A DNA stretch of 54,681 bases from Polaromonas sp. GTDB lineage: Bacteria > Pseudomonadota > Gammaproteobacteria > Burkholderiales > Burkholderiaceae_C. The notes beneath the pieces were generated by a model, which saw only the letters and a program-made list of their open reading frames with translations, was not told the DNA's origin and searched no databases. Numbering within the stretch: the first letter of the stretch is position 1; every line of letters starts with the position of its first letter. Of this stretch, positions 8,020-17,547 are shown one piece after another. Position numbers and translations under genes: made by a program. The stretch spans positions 1 through 54,681 of the forward strand of contig JAKFXR010000051.1 in NCBI GenBank assembly GCA_021731285.1. Direction: 5' to 3'.

Positions 8020-8073
8020 GATGATTAACTCCAGTGATTTGCTTAGGTTTGGTGGCGTGTCAGTGATGGTGAT

Positions 8074-8706
8074 TCAGGCCTTGCGAATCCAGGTCGGGGC
8101 AATGCCCGTACCGAGTCCCGTGCCATAGCCCAGATAAATATTCAGGCCGGCCAGCGGCTCCAGGTAACGTGCATTCTTCAGGCTGCCCGCATCCACGGTC
8201 TTGAAGCCCATGCCCTCGGCCAGCGTGCTGGCGGTTTGCCTGGCGCGCTCACTGTCACCTGCCACAAACACCGTGGCGGTCTGGCCGCCGCCAAAATCGG
8301 CACCTCCGGCCAGAACCTGGGCGAACAGGGTGTTGAAGGCCTTGACCACATGCGCCTGCGGCACGGCCTTGGCGATTTCTTCCGCTGCCGACGTGCTGTA
8401 GCCCAGCGTCAAGCCCATGAAGTCAGCGGTCAGCGGGTTGGTGATGTCAATTACGACCTTGCCCGTCAGGTCGCCCACCGATTGCAGCGCGCTGACGGCA
8501 TCGGCGTAGCCGGTGGCCAGCACGACGACTTCGGCTTGTGCCGCGGCGTTGGCGGCTGCGACGGCCGTTGCCCCCGGATGGGCGGCGGCAACCGCCTGGG
8601 CCTTTTCAAAATTGCGGGCGGTCACGGTGACCTGATGGCCAGCGCGGGTGAGTTGTTTAACGAAGGCCGCGCCCATGTTGCCGGCGCCGAGTACGAGAAT
8701 GTTCAT
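8074..8706 (-). CDS. NAD(P)-binding reductase of the F420/NADP oxidoreductase family
   Basis: From the ATG at 8706 the protein is 210 residues and starts with MNILVLGAGNMGAAF, a Rossmann GxGxxG fold, followed by SER-free NARNF-like NADP-binding features and VVIDITNPL. The domain order matches the NADPH-dependent F420 reductase-like family of small flavin or quinone reductases. The longer open frame up to 8754 adds 16 residues that do not belong to the fold, so 8706 is chosen. It is the first gene of the minus-strand operon and faces the LysR gene across 136 bp that hold a long inverted repeat. Confidence 0.8.
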   Translation of the reverse strand: MNILVLGAGNMGAAFVKQLTRAGHQVTVTARNFEKAQAVAAAHPGATAVAAANAAAQAEVVVLATGYADAVSALQSVGDLTGKVVIDITNPLTADFMGLTLGYSTSAAEEIAKAVPQAHVVKAFNTLFAQVLAGGADFGGGQTATVFVAGDSERARQTASTLAEGMGFKTVDAGSLKNARYLEPLAGLNIYLGYGTGLGTGIAPTWIRKA

Positions 8707-8780
8707 GATGGGTCCTTGAGGTCGAATGGGCCGTCTTCTCTGGCGGCGATGCACATTGGCAGTGCACTGAATGAACTGTA

Positions 8781-8810
8781 TAAGCTATCAATAATAAGAT
8801 AAATAGCTTA
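8781..8810. promoter_or_regulatory. Inverted repeat between LysR gene and its divergent operon
   Basis: TAAGCTAT at 8781-8788 is mirrored perfectly by ATAGCTTA at 8803-8810 with 14 bases between. The inner part also reads ATC-N8-GAT, resembling the T-N11-A box recognised by LysR regulators. It lies between the divergent starts at 8706 and 8843, the usual place for such a site. Confidence 0.6.
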
Positions 8811-8842
8811 AAATTGGATATATTGTTCCTAAAATAAGCACA

Positions 8843-9742
8843 ATGGACCGATTTCTGGAAATGCAAACCTTTGGCGCGGTCGTTGACGCCGGCAGTTTCG
8901 TCAAGGCGGCCGAAACACTCGGGCTGTCGAAGGCGGCGGTTTCACGCTATGTCGGCGATCTGGAAACACGCCTCGGGGTGCGCCTGTTGCACCGCACGAC
9001 ACGGCGCTTGTCGCTGACCGGGGAAGGCCAGGTGTTTTACGCCCGCTGCAAAGAATTGCTGACAGGGGTTGACGAGGCGGAGGCCGAGATCACCTCGCGC
9101 AGCGGCGCTGCTAGTGGCCTGCTGCGGGTGAACGCTCCGGTGACCTTCGGCATCCGCCATCTGGCGCCGCTTTGGGGAGTGTTCCGTGCGCGCCATCCAA
9201 AGGTCACGCTGGATGTGACGCTGGCCGACCGCGTGGTTGATCTGGTCGAAGAGGGCTACGACGTCGCCATCCGTATCGCCACTCTGCCGAGTTCAACGCT
9301 GATCAGCAAACGCCTGGCGAGCACCCGCATGGTGCTGTGTGCGTCACCCGACTACCTCAAGGCACACGACACACCCCGGCACCCGGCCGAGTTGGCCGCG
9401 CACGCAGTGATTTCCTATAGCTACTGGTCTACCAGGGATGAGTGGCATTTCGACGGGCCACAAGGCCCCGTTAGCGTAAAGACCCAGCCCTGCATGCACA
9501 CCAACAGCGGTGACACGTGCCGCGCTGCGGCGTTGGCGCACCAGGGCGTGATCCTTCAGCCCACATTCCTCATCGGGGACGACCTTGCGGCCGGCACACT
9601 GGTCGAACTGATGCCTGAGTTTCGTTCCATCGAATTGGGGATCTATGCCATCTATCCGACCCGCAAGCATGTTTCACCCAAGGTACGGGCGCTGATTGAT
9701 TTTCTTGCGGAGCACTTTGAGCAAACGCGCTCGGCCTGGTGA
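8843..9742 (+). CDS. LysR-family transcriptional regulator
   Basis: This 299-residue regulator has the LysR winged helix-turn-helix at residues 1-60 (FVKAAETLGLSKAAVSRYVGDLE), a linker helix, and a two-lobe effector-binding domain containing the GLLRVNAPVTFG and DVTLADRVVDLVEEGYDVAIR stretches of the CrgA/YhjC-like subgroup. It is divergent from the reductase operon and is separated from it by a long inverted repeat, so it most likely controls that operon and itself. The effector is unknown; quinones or electrophiles are a guess based on the target genes. No strong ribosome-binding site precedes the ATG. Confidence 0.88.
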   Translation: MDRFLEMQTFGAVVDAGSFVKAAETLGLSKAAVSRYVGDLETRLGVRLLHRTTRRLSLTGEGQVFYARCKELLTGVDEAEAEITSRSGAASGLLRVNAPVTFGIRHLAPLWGVFRARHPKVTLDVTLADRVVDLVEEGYDVAIRIATLPSSTLISKRLASTRMVLCASPDYLKAHDTPRHPAELAAHAVISYSYWSTRDEWHFDGPQGPVSVKTQPCMHTNSGDTCRAAALAHQGVILQPTFLIGDDLAAGTLVELMPEFRSIELGIYAIYPTRKHVSPKVRALIDFLAEHFEQTRSAW

Positions 9743-10162
9743 ACGGGACTTGGCTAGCGCAGTGAATCGGGCGACGCGGGTTTTCTGGGACTTCCCTGTT
9801 TCCACGATAGGCGCACGGTGAACCATTATTGACTGCTGCGCAGCGGCCATAGTGGGCACTCAGGTGTGGGACGGCAGGGTCGCTTGCCAACGAGGCGGCA
9901 GCAATATGTCGATCTGAGTGCCGCGATGGGCAGGCGGGTAAGCACGCCCTTCGGATGGCGTGGAGGTCGTGCGCGTTGAGCCTAGCCCGCGGATTAGCCC
10001 GTGTTTGGTTGATGGCTTGAGGACGGGCCTGTGAAAACGGAGCGGCCCCCATAGCTGATACCTAGGGATTGTCTCTAGAGAAATAAGCAAAACCACGATT
10101 GCATTATCAGTTGCAAGTTGCAACAATTGGATTTGGCAACTTAATCTGACCGGAACCTCCCG
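9743..10162. other. 420-bp intergenic stretch without a supported gene
   Basis: Open frames on the minus strand here do not resemble any family and have no ribosome-binding site. The right end is A/T-rich and holds the palindrome at 10110-10124 in front of the MarR gene. No insertion-sequence ends were identified. Confidence 0.4.
10110..10124. promoter_or_regulatory. 15-bp palindrome upstream of the MarR gene
   Basis: GTTGCAA and TTGCAAC face each other around one central G, 38 bp before the MarR start at 10163. The size and position fit an autoregulatory MarR operator. No second copy was looked for systematically. Confidence 0.5.
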
Positions 10163-10657
10163 ATGCGCATTCCCGTAGACGTCAAACTCGATTACCTAAC
10201 GCTGAAACTCGACCTGGCGAATGAAACCGCCAAAGCCGCCGCTTCGCGAATCTACGAGCGGGAATGTGGCGCTTCGCTGCGCGACCTGCGGCTCATGCGT
10301 TTCATCGGCACCGAGCCGGGCCTGACCCTGACGCGCCTGATCGAGCGCGCCTCGCTGGAGAAAACGCTGGCATCCAAGGCCATCACCACGCTAGTAGAGC
10401 GCGGCTGGGTGACACGTTCGGTGGGCGCGCATGACGCTCGCCACATCAGCCTGCAACTTACGGATGCAGGAGAGAGTGTGATCTTGCAGGCCGATCCCAT
10501 CGGCCGTCTCATGGAGGAGACCCTCCTGCGCCGGCTCAACGCCGAAGAGCTCGTCGTATTCAAGCGCTGCTTGGAGAAACTCCTTGTCACAGGCCGCGAG
10601 ATGAGCGCCTCCCCAGAGGACCTTCTCAATCGCGTGAAAAAGGAACCGGCCCTGTGA
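10163..10657 (+). CDS. MarR-family regulator heading the peptide-transporter operon
   Basis: This is a 164-residue MarR-type winged helix-turn-helix protein. Residues of about 35-105 form the DNA-binding domain, including LTRLIERASLEKTLASKAITTLVERGWVTR and the wing DARHISLQLTDAG, and both ends are helical as expected for dimerisation. It precedes a Dpp/Opp-type transporter operon on the same strand by 62 bp and has a palindrome in its own leader, so it probably represses itself and the transporter until a ligand, perhaps the imported compound, is bound. Confidence 0.85.
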   Translation: MRIPVDVKLDYLTLKLDLANETAKAAASRIYERECGASLRDLRLMRFIGTEPGLTLTRLIERASLEKTLASKAITTLVERGWVTRSVGAHDARHISLQLTDAGESVILQADPIGRLMEETLLRRLNAEELVVFKRCLEKLLVTGREMSASPEDLLNRVKKEPAL

Positions 10658-10719
10658 TCGAGGTTTTCCCGTTGTTTTAATTCCCGCTCCGCTCCCTGAC
10701 TCAAAGAAAGGTGATTTCC

Positions 10720-12300
10720 ATGAATCGTTTATCCTTCGTTCGCATCTCCTGCGCCGCCTTGCTGGCGCTTACTGCTGCCGCTGTATCGGCGCAAGGCAGT
10801 CCCAACGTCTTACGCATCGTGCCGCAGACTGATTTGAAGGTCCTGGATCCGATCTGGACCACGGCCTTCGTGACGCGGGATCACGGCTATATGATCTACG
10901 ACACGCTTTTCGGCGTCGACACCTTAGGCCGCCCCCAACCCCAGATGGTCGAAAAATACACGTCGTCAGCCGACGCCAAGGTCTGGAATTTCACGCTGCG
11001 CAAGGGCTTGGCTTTCCATGACGGCAAACCCGTAGTTGCGGCCGACGTCATTGCCTCCCTGGGCCGCTGGGGCAAGCGCGACAGCTTGGGCCAGAAAATG
11101 TTTGGTGCCTTGGACAAGATCGAAGCAGTTGGTGATAGCGGCTTTCGCATGACATTCAATCAACCCTTTGGTTTAGTATTGGAAGCGCTGTCCAAGCCGT
11201 CGGGTAGCCCGGCCTTTATCATGCCCAAGCGCGTCGCCGATACGCCGGCAGACAAGCAGATCGACGACTACACCGGCTCCGGTCCTTATGTTTTCAAGAA
11301 GGATGAATTCCGTCCCGGCGAGAAGGTGGTCTACCTGAAGAATGCGGCCTACGTGCCCCGCGTTGAATCGCCTTCTGGCACAGCCGGCGGCAAACGCGTC
11401 TTCGTTGATCGGGTGGAGTGGATCATCCTGAAAGACGCCCAAACCCAGGCCAATGCGATCGTCAACGGCGAGGTCGACATGCTGTCCTGGATGCCGCCCG
11501 AGCATTACGCCACGCTGCGAACCAATCCCAAGCTGCAGACAGTCAGCCCGACCTTTTCCGGGTCGTACTACCTGCATTTGAACCACCATATTCCACCGTT
11601 CGACAATCCAAAAATCGCCAAGGCGGCGGTGTTGGCAGTGAATCAGGAAGCGCTGCTGCGCGGGCAGATGGTTTTTCGCGATCTGTACCGAACCTGTACC
11701 TCTATTTACCCGTGCGGATCGCCATTGGCTTCTGGTAATACGTCGTACTTCACCGGCAAACCTCAGTTCGAAGAAGCCAAGCGGCTGCTCAAGGAGGCGG
11801 GATATGACGGCACACCCATCGTCCTGATGCATCCTGCCGATTTCACTTTGCTCAACAAGCTGCCGCCGGTGATGGCGCAGTTACTCAAGCAAGCCGGCTT
11901 CAACGTCGATATGCAGTCCATGGACTGGCCGACGCTTCTGATGCGCCGGACCAAGAAAGACGCGGCGGACAAAGGTGGCTGGAACGCCTTCATCACTGGC
12001 TGGGGCGGCAGCGACAACCTGAACCCGCTGTTTTTCGCGCCACTGACCGGCAATGGTGAAAAAGGTTGGTTCGGTTGGAACAAGGACGACAAGCTCGAAG
12101 GGCTGAAAGACGCCTTCACGGCGTCCACCGATCCGGTTGCGCGTAAACGCCTGGCTGAGGAGATCCAGGTGCGAGCCTTGGACACCGGCCTGTTCGCCCC
12201 GCTGGGAGAGACCAACAACCTATCCGTGGTCCGCCGAGGTGTTGTAAGCGGCGTTCTGCTGGCTCCGGTCAACGTCTTCTGGAACATCAAGAAGAACTGA
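10720..12300 (+). CDS. Periplasmic substrate-binding protein of a Dpp/Opp-type ABC importer (family 5)
   Basis: This 526-residue protein starts with a Sec signal peptide (about residues 1-25, ending VSAQG) and continues as an extracellular solute-binding protein family 5, with the N-terminal VLRIVPQTDLKVLDPIW and the W-rich FITGWGGSDN near the C-terminus. These proteins bind di- or oligopeptides, but also opines, glutathione and other amide compounds. AAAGGTG lies before the ATG at 10720, which is preferred over a GTG at 10711. It is followed by two permeases and a fused ATPase, so a complete importer is present. The presence of an M20 amidohydrolase downstream suggests an amide-linked substrate. 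Confidence 0.9.
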   Translation: MNRLSFVRISCAALLALTAAAVSAQGSPNVLRIVPQTDLKVLDPIWTTAFVTRDHGYMIYDTLFGVDTLGRPQPQMVEKYTSSADAKVWNFTLRKGLAFHDGKPVVAADVIASLGRWGKRDSLGQKMFGALDKIEAVGDSGFRMTFNQPFGLVLEALSKPSGSPAFIMPKRVADTPADKQIDDYTGSGPYVFKKDEFRPGEKVVYLKNAAYVPRVESPSGTAGGKRVFVDRVEWIILKDAQTQANAIVNGEVDMLSWMPPEHYATLRTNPKLQTVSPTFSGSYYLHLNHHIPPFDNPKIAKAAVLAVNQEALLRGQMVFRDLYRTCTSIYPCGSPLASGNTSYFTGKPQFEEAKRLLKEAGYDGTPIVLMHPADFTLLNKLPPVMAQLLKQAGFNVDMQSMDWPTLLMRRTKKDAADKGGWNAFITGWGGSDNLNPLFFAPLTGNGEKGWFGWNKDDKLEGLKDAFTASTDPVARKRLAEEIQVRALDTGLFAPLGETNNLSVVRRGVVSGVLLAPVNVFWNIKKN

Positions 12301-12402
12301 GTTGCGATGCAAAGGACGGCATTCCATGTGGGTGCCGTCCGTCCCAGGGTCATGCGCGGTCGCGTGTGAGGTCTCTCTCCAGTTTTCAATATTCGGCCAC
12401 CA

Positions 12403-13344
12403 ATGCTATTTTTTCTTCTTCGCCGCATTGCGGCGACCGTGCCGGTCCTCGTTATCGTTGCCTTGATCGTGTTCCTGATGCTGCGCCTGGCGCCGGGTGA
12501 TCCTGCTGCGGCCATTCTGGGGGACAACGCCTCAAGTGCGGCTATCCACAGCGTGCGGACCCAGCTGGGGCTCGAGCATTCAATCCCAGTCCAATTCTTC
12601 CAATGGTCTGCGCGGCTCTTAGGTGGTGACTTGGGAGAGTCGTATTTTCTCAAACAAAGCGTCGCCGGTCTGATCGCCCAGCGGATCCAGCCGACTTTGT
12701 CGCTGGCGGCTTTGACGCTAGTGTTCACGGTGCTTATCGCCGTGCCGCTGGGTGTGGTGGCCGCTTGGCGCCATGGCGGCTGGCTCGATCGCGCATTGAT
12801 GGGATTTTCGGTGCTCGGATTTTCCATTCCCGCGTTTGTGATCGGCTATGTGCTGATCTGGGCGGTGTCGCTGAAACTGGGCTGGCTTCCAGTGCAAGGC
12901 TACTCGCGCCTGGACCAAGGGCTGATGCCTTGGCTACGCCATCTCATCCTGCCCGCCGTCACGCTGTCGATCATCTACGTCGCACTGATCGCCCGCGTCA
13001 CCCGCGCCGCCGTGGCCGAGGCCCTGACCGAAGACTACGTGCGAACGGCCCGGGCCAAGGGTATCAGTGAAGTCCGCGTGCTGATGCGCCATGCGCTGGT
13101 CAACGCCGCGGTGCCTATCGTCACGGTTATCGGCATCGGAATTGCGCTGCTGATCGGCGGTGTCGTGGTTACCGAAACGGTTTTCGCCATTCCAGGACTG
13201 GGGCAGCTCACGGTGGACGCCGTACTGTCGCGCGACTACCCCCTGATTCAAGCAATCACGCTGTTCTTTTCCTTTATCTATGTGCTGATCAACCTGCTGG
13301 TGGACCTGAGCTACCTGTTGCTGGACCCGCGCATCCGCTACTGA
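12403..13344 (+). CDS. Dpp/Opp-type ABC permease, DppB-like
   Basis: This is a 313-residue inner-membrane permease of the binding-protein-dependent transport family. It has the typical N-terminal helix (LFFLLRRIAATVPVLVIVALIVFLM cut short here), then APGDPA, and the coupling EAA loop around VRTARAKGISEVRVLMRHAL near residue 215. It forms the channel together with the next gene. It lies 102 bp after the binding protein and 15 bp before DppC. Confidence 0.9.
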   Translation: MLFFLLRRIAATVPVLVIVALIVFLMLRLAPGDPAAAILGDNASSAAIHSVRTQLGLEHSIPVQFFQWSARLLGGDLGESYFLKQSVAGLIAQRIQPTLSLAALTLVFTVLIAVPLGVVAAWRHGGWLDRALMGFSVLGFSIPAFVIGYVLIWAVSLKLGWLPVQGYSRLDQGLMPWLRHLILPAVTLSIIYVALIARVTRAAVAEALTEDYVRTARAKGISEVRVLMRHALVNAAVPIVTVIGIGIALLIGGVVVTETVFAIPGLGQLTVDAVLSRDYPLIQAITLFFSFIYVLINLLVDLSYLLLDPRIRY

Positions 13345-13359
13345 AGCTTCGACCGAACC

Positions 13360-14310
13360 ATGCTTGCTAAAACCCAATTGATTCCCCCCGGCGCACCGTC
13401 GCCAGACGCCGAACCTGCGGCCGCCAAGCGGCCCGTCCCGCTCGCTCGCCGTGCCCTGCGCAACGGCGCCGTACGAGTAGGTGGCGGCACCCTCATCTTG
13501 CTGATCCTCATGGCCATGGCCGCGCCTTGGCTCGGTACCATAGATCCCACCCTGATCGATCCGGCCAGCGGCAACCTGGTCCCGGGCACGCGCGGCGAAT
13601 TCAACAGCCTCGCCGGTGACACCTTCCCGCACCTGTTCCTGATGGGCAGTGACAGCCTAGGCCGGGACATCTGGAGCCGCGTCGTGTATGGGGCACGGGT
13701 GTCCATCACGGTCGGCATCGCCGTGGCGGCACTGGCGCTGGCCGGTGGGATCGTCGTCGGGCTCGCAGCCGGCTATTTCCGTCGTCTCGACGGCGTACTG
13801 ATGCGCGTGATGGACGGCGTGATGGCGATTCCGGGCATTCTGTTCGCCATCACGCTGGTGGCTGCCTGGGGTGCCAGTGTTACCACTATCGTGGTCGCTA
13901 TTGCGGTGCCGGAGATCCCCCGTGTTGCACGTCTATTGCGTTCGGTGGTTCTCACCATTCGCGAAGAGCCTTACGTGGAAGCAGCGATCGCCCTGGACAC
14001 GCCACCGTTGAAGGTGCTGACACGGCATATCCTGCCAAACGCGATCGCGCCGCTCATTGTGCAGGGCACTTACATTTGCGCCTCGGCTATCCTGGTCGAA
14101 GCCATCCTGTCGTTCCTGGGCGTCGGCATGCCAGTCGATATTCCGACCTGGGGCAGCATCATGGCCGAAGGCCGCATTCAGTTCACCCAGTTTCCGCACA
14201 ACGTCTTGGTTCCCGGCGTCTTCCTGGCGCTCACCGTGCTCGCAGTGAACATTCTGGGCGACGGTCTGCGTGACACGCTCGACCCCAAATTCAGCAAGCG
14301 AGGCGTCTGA
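13360..14310 (+). CDS. Dpp/Opp-type ABC permease, DppC-like
   Basis: This 316-residue permease is the DppC partner. An N-terminal cytoplasmic stretch of about 30 residues precedes the first membrane helix; the family signature GSDSLGRDIWSRVVYGARVS is around residues 92-111 (shown in part: GSDSLGRDIWSRV). The EAA-loop region YVEAAIALDTPPLKVLTRHI is present near residue 210. It pairs with DppB, and its stop is four bases from the ATPase start. Confidence 0.9.
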   Translation: MLAKTQLIPPGAPSPDAEPAAAKRPVPLARRALRNGAVRVGGGTLILLILMAMAAPWLGTIDPTLIDPASGNLVPGTRGEFNSLAGDTFPHLFLMGSDSLGRDIWSRVVYGARVSITVGIAVAALALAGGIVVGLAAGYFRRLDGVLMRVMDGVMAIPGILFAITLVAAWGASVTTIVVAIAVPEIPRVARLLRSVVLTIREEPYVEAAIALDTPPLKVLTRHILPNAIAPLIVQGTYICASAILVEAILSFLGVGMPVDIPTWGSIMAEGRIQFTQFPHNVLVPGVFLALTVLAVNILGDGLRDTLDPKFSKRGV

Positions 14311-14314
14311 ACTC

Positions 14315-16000
14315 ATGATCTCCCCTCAAACTCTAGCCGCCCCCGGCGCGCCAGCCGTCTTGTCAGTGAAGAACCTTAGCGTGCGGCTGCCCGAGGGCGG
14401 TGATCGCGAGCACGCCGTGCAAGGGATTAGTTTCGACGTCCACGCCGGGCGCACGGTCTGCCTGCTAGGAGAGTCCGGCTCTGGCAAGTCGGTCATAGCG
14501 CACACCATCATGGGCCTGCTGTCTCCGGGCTTGCGTCCAGTGGTCGGACAGATTGAACTCCAGGGAGAGGACTTGCTGCAGCTGCCGACGCAGCGTCTGC
14601 GCCAGCTGCGCGGCGTTGCGATGGGCATGGTGTTTCAAGAGCCTATGACCGCCCTGAACCCCGTCCTGCGCTGCGGTGACCAGGTTGACGAAATGCTGCG
14701 CCAGCACACGCGGCTGGGAAAATCGGAGCGGCGTCGCCGGGTGTTGGAGATTTTCGAGCGAGTGCATCTGCCGGAGCCGGATCGCATCTACGCCGCTTTT
14801 CCGCATCAGCTCTCAGGCGGTCAGCGCCAGCGCATCGTGATCGCCATTGCGTTGATCCTGAAGCCGGCGCTGCTGATCTGCGACGAGCCGACCACCGCGC
14901 TGGACGTGACGACGCAGGCCGAGATCCTCAAGCTGATCAAGGAACTGCAGCAGCAGAACGGCACCGCTGTGCTATTTATCACCCACGATTTTGGTGTGGT
15001 GTCGGACATCGCCGACGACGTGGTGGTGCTGCAACTTGGCGATATGGTCGAGCAGGGCCCCAAGTTGGAGGTCTTGCAGCATCCCCGGCAGACCTATACC
15101 CAGATGCTGCTGGCCGCCGTGCCTGGACTCAGCCCGCGCCAGCGTCCACCGGTGCCAGCCGCTGCCGCTCTGATCGATGCTCGCGCCATCAGCAAAACTT
15201 ACGTCGGCGGTCATTGGCCCCAGCCACGCCGGGTGGTCAAGGCGGCACACGCGGTGTCGCTGGTCGTGCGACCGCGGGAAACCGTTGGCATCGTCGGAGA
15301 ATCAGGCTCCGGCAAGTCGACCGTGGCGCGCTGCATTGCGCGGCTGATTGATCCGAGCAGTGGCGACATCCTGGCTGGCGGCCGTTCAGTGGCGCGAGCC
15401 AGCGGCAAGGCCCTGTCGCCGTTTCGCCGCCAGGTTCAGGTGGTGTTCCAGGACCCTTACCGTTCCCTCAATCCACGCCAGACGGTCGGCGCCTCCATCA
15501 TCGAAGGCCCGCTCAATTTCGGCGTGCCGCGCCAGCAGGCCTGGGCACGAGCCGAAGAGTTGATGAAGCTGGTGCGCCTGACCCCGCAGGCGCTGCGTCG
15601 TTATCCCAGCGAGTTTTCCGGTGGCCAGCGGCAGCGCATCTCGATCGCACGCGCCTTGGCTTGCGAGCCCCAGGTGCTGATCGCCGACGAAGCGGTATCG
15701 GCATTGGACGTTTCGGTACAGGCGCAGATCCTGGACCTGCTCAACGACATCCAACAGCGACTGGGCATCGGTATCTTGTTCATCACACATGATTTGCGGG
15801 TGGCTAGCCAGATCTGTGATCGGGTAATCGTAATGCAACGCGGTGAGATCGTCGAGCAAGGCGCAATCCACGACGTGTTCTTCAACCCGCAGCATACCTA
15901 CACCCAGGCGCTGCTGGCCGCCGCCCCGGGGCGCGGCTTCAGCTTCGGCCGAGCGGTCCCTGCGGAAGAGGGGCAGGCTGCCACGCAAACCGTGACATGA
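14315..16000 (+). CDS. Fused DppD-DppF ATPase of the peptide-type ABC importer
   Basis: Two complete ABC ATPase domains are joined in one 561-residue chain. The first Walker A (GESGSGKS) is at residues 52-59 and its signature LSGGQRQR near 166; the second Walker A is near 328 and its signature FSGGQRQR near 435. Each half ends with the oligopeptide-transporter C-terminal domain. The fusion replaces separate DppD and DppF subunits, a common variant. The ATG at 14315 directly follows the dppC stop; an upstream start at 14270 would overlap dppC by 41 bases and is less likely. The stop overlaps the M81 gene by four bases. Confidence 0.9.
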   Translation: MISPQTLAAPGAPAVLSVKNLSVRLPEGGDREHAVQGISFDVHAGRTVCLLGESGSGKSVIAHTIMGLLSPGLRPVVGQIELQGEDLLQLPTQRLRQLRGVAMGMVFQEPMTALNPVLRCGDQVDEMLRQHTRLGKSERRRRVLEIFERVHLPEPDRIYAAFPHQLSGGQRQRIVIAIALILKPALLICDEPTTALDVTTQAEILKLIKELQQQNGTAVLFITHDFGVVSDIADDVVVLQLGDMVEQGPKLEVLQHPRQTYTQMLLAAVPGLSPRQRPPVPAAAALIDARAISKTYVGGHWPQPRRVVKAAHAVSLVVRPRETVGIVGESGSGKSTVARCIARLIDPSSGDILAGGRSVARASGKALSPFRRQVQVVFQDPYRSLNPRQTVGASIIEGPLNFGVPRQQAWARAEELMKLVRLTPQALRRYPSEFSGGQRQRISIARALACEPQVLIADEAVSALDVSVQAQILDLLNDIQQRLGIGILFITHDLRVASQICDRVIVMQRGEIVEQGAIHDVFFNPQHTYTQALLAAAPGRGFSFGRAVPAEEGQAATQTVT

Positions 16001-17514
16001 CAACCCGCGTCCTGATCGCCGGTCTCCATCACGAAACCAATACTTTTGCGCCGACCCGGGCCGATTGGTCCGCCTTCCATCGCGGTGAAACCTTTCCGGC
16101 CTATGTGCAGGGCGAAGCGATGGTTGAGCGCTTTGCCGATGCCAATATTTCGGTCGGTGGCTTCATCCAAGGCGCCCGGCAGCGGGGCTGGACGCTGCTG
16201 CCTTCGTGCTGGGCTGGCGCCACCCCGTCTGCCCACGTCACGCGCGATGCCTTCGAGCGGATTGCGGGCGTCATCGTGGGCGATCTGCGCCAGGCTATCG
16301 GGCAGGGGGGCGTGGACGCCGTCTACCTCGATCTGCACGGTGCGGCCGTGGCGGAGCACCTTGACGACGTCGAGGGCGAGTTGCTGGCGCAGGTTCGTGC
16401 CACTCTTGGCCCGGACGTGCCGGTGGTCGCCAGCCTGGACATGCACGCCAATGTCACGGCACAGATGTTGGAAACTGCCGATGCGCTGGTCGGCTCCCGC
16501 ACCTATCCACATGTGGACATGGCCGCCACGGGGCAGTTGGCGGCAAGCCTGCTAGAACGGCGCTTGCGCCGTGGTGAGCGCCGGAAGCTGTATGTCATGC
16601 GGCTGCCCTTTCTCCTGCCCCTCCATGTCCAGACCACGATGGCGGAACCGGCCGCGTCAATCTACGCCTTTCTGCGCTCCCTGGAGGAGGAGTACGGCGT
16701 GGATGTGAATTTTGCCACCGGCTTTCCGGCGGCCGACATCGCCGAATGCGGCCCGATAGTATGGGCCTACGGCGAAGCGGTTGATGCAGCCGAGGCGGCG
16801 GTGCGCCGGCTCTACGCGCGAATCAACTTGCCGCGTTCGCAATGGCGGCTCGACCTGCTCGCGCCACGCGATGCCGTGGCCCGCGCGATCGACATCGCGT
16901 CGTTCGCATCGCGCCCGGTGGTCATTGCTGACACCCAGGACAACCCCGGCGCTGGCGGCGACAGCAACACTACCGGCATGTTGCACGCCCTGCTCGCACG
17001 AGGCGCCGGACGTCGCTTTCCTCAGCAAGTCGCTCTCGGCCTTTTGTGGGATCCGGAGGCTGCCCGCGCCGCGCACGCCGCCGGGGTCGGCCAGCATGTC
17101 GATTTGGCCCTGGGTGCGGCCGTGCCGACTTTTACCGGCGAGGTCAGCGATCCGCCGGTTCAGGCGCGCTTCACGGTGTGCTCCCTAGGCGACGGCCACG
17201 TCTCGCTCAGGGGGCCGATGACGATTGATCCAATCATCGAACTGGGCCCCAGCGCCTGTCTGGAAATCGAAGGCGTCCTGGTGGCTGTCTCCAGTACCAA
17301 GACCCAGATGCTAGACCGGGAGCTATTTCGTCACTTTGGGATCGAACCCGAGTGCATGAAGCTGCTGGTTAACAAAAGTTCTGTCGATTTTCGCGCCGAC
17401 TTTGCGCCGATCGCAGAAGCTATCTTTATTGCCAAGGCCGCCGGTCCGATAGCCGCAGACCCGGCGGACCTGCCTTGGTGCAAGTTGCCGGCCGCAATGG
17501 CCCGGCAGCCCTGA
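15997..17514 (+). CDS. M81 family metallopeptidase (MlrC-like)
   Basis: This 505-residue protein matches the M81/MlrC family, whose founding member takes part in microcystin breakdown. It has the opening GLHHETNTFAP, then YLDLHGAAV, SLDMHANVT and YPHVDMAATG, all of which carry candidate zinc ligands, and the MlrC C-terminal domain beginning at ADTQDNPGAGGDSNTT. Length and domain order are normal. Translation is coupled to the transporter ATPase (ATGA overlap), so the enzyme very probably acts in the cytoplasm on the imported compound. The true substrate is unknown; homologues are widespread in bacteria that do not meet microcystins. Confidence 0.88.
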   Translation: MTTRVLIAGLHHETNTFAPTRADWSAFHRGETFPAYVQGEAMVERFADANISVGGFIQGARQRGWTLLPSCWAGATPSAHVTRDAFERIAGVIVGDLRQAIGQGGVDAVYLDLHGAAVAEHLDDVEGELLAQVRATLGPDVPVVASLDMHANVTAQMLETADALVGSRTYPHVDMAATGQLAASLLERRLRRGERRKLYVMRLPFLLPLHVQTTMAEPAASIYAFLRSLEEEYGVDVNFATGFPAADIAECGPIVWAYGEAVDAAEAAVRRLYARINLPRSQWRLDLLAPRDAVARAIDIASFASRPVVIADTQDNPGAGGDSNTTGMLHALLARGAGRRFPQQVALGLLWDPEAARAAHAAGVGQHVDLALGAAVPTFTGEVSDPPVQARFTVCSLGDGHVSLRGPMTIDPIIELGPSACLEIEGVLVAVSSTKTQMLDRELFRHFGIEPECMKLLVNKSSVDFRADFAPIAEAIFIAKAAGPIAADPADLPWCKLPAAMARQP

Positions 17515-17547
17515 CGCCGCCCGACTGTTTCCCTTAATTTTTTCCAA

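Noticed and set aside
11763..12827. 354-codon minus-strand frame across the binding-protein/DppB junction
   Set aside because: It is Ser/Arg/Pro-rich, typical of antisense frames in GC-rich genes, and overlaps two clear genes.
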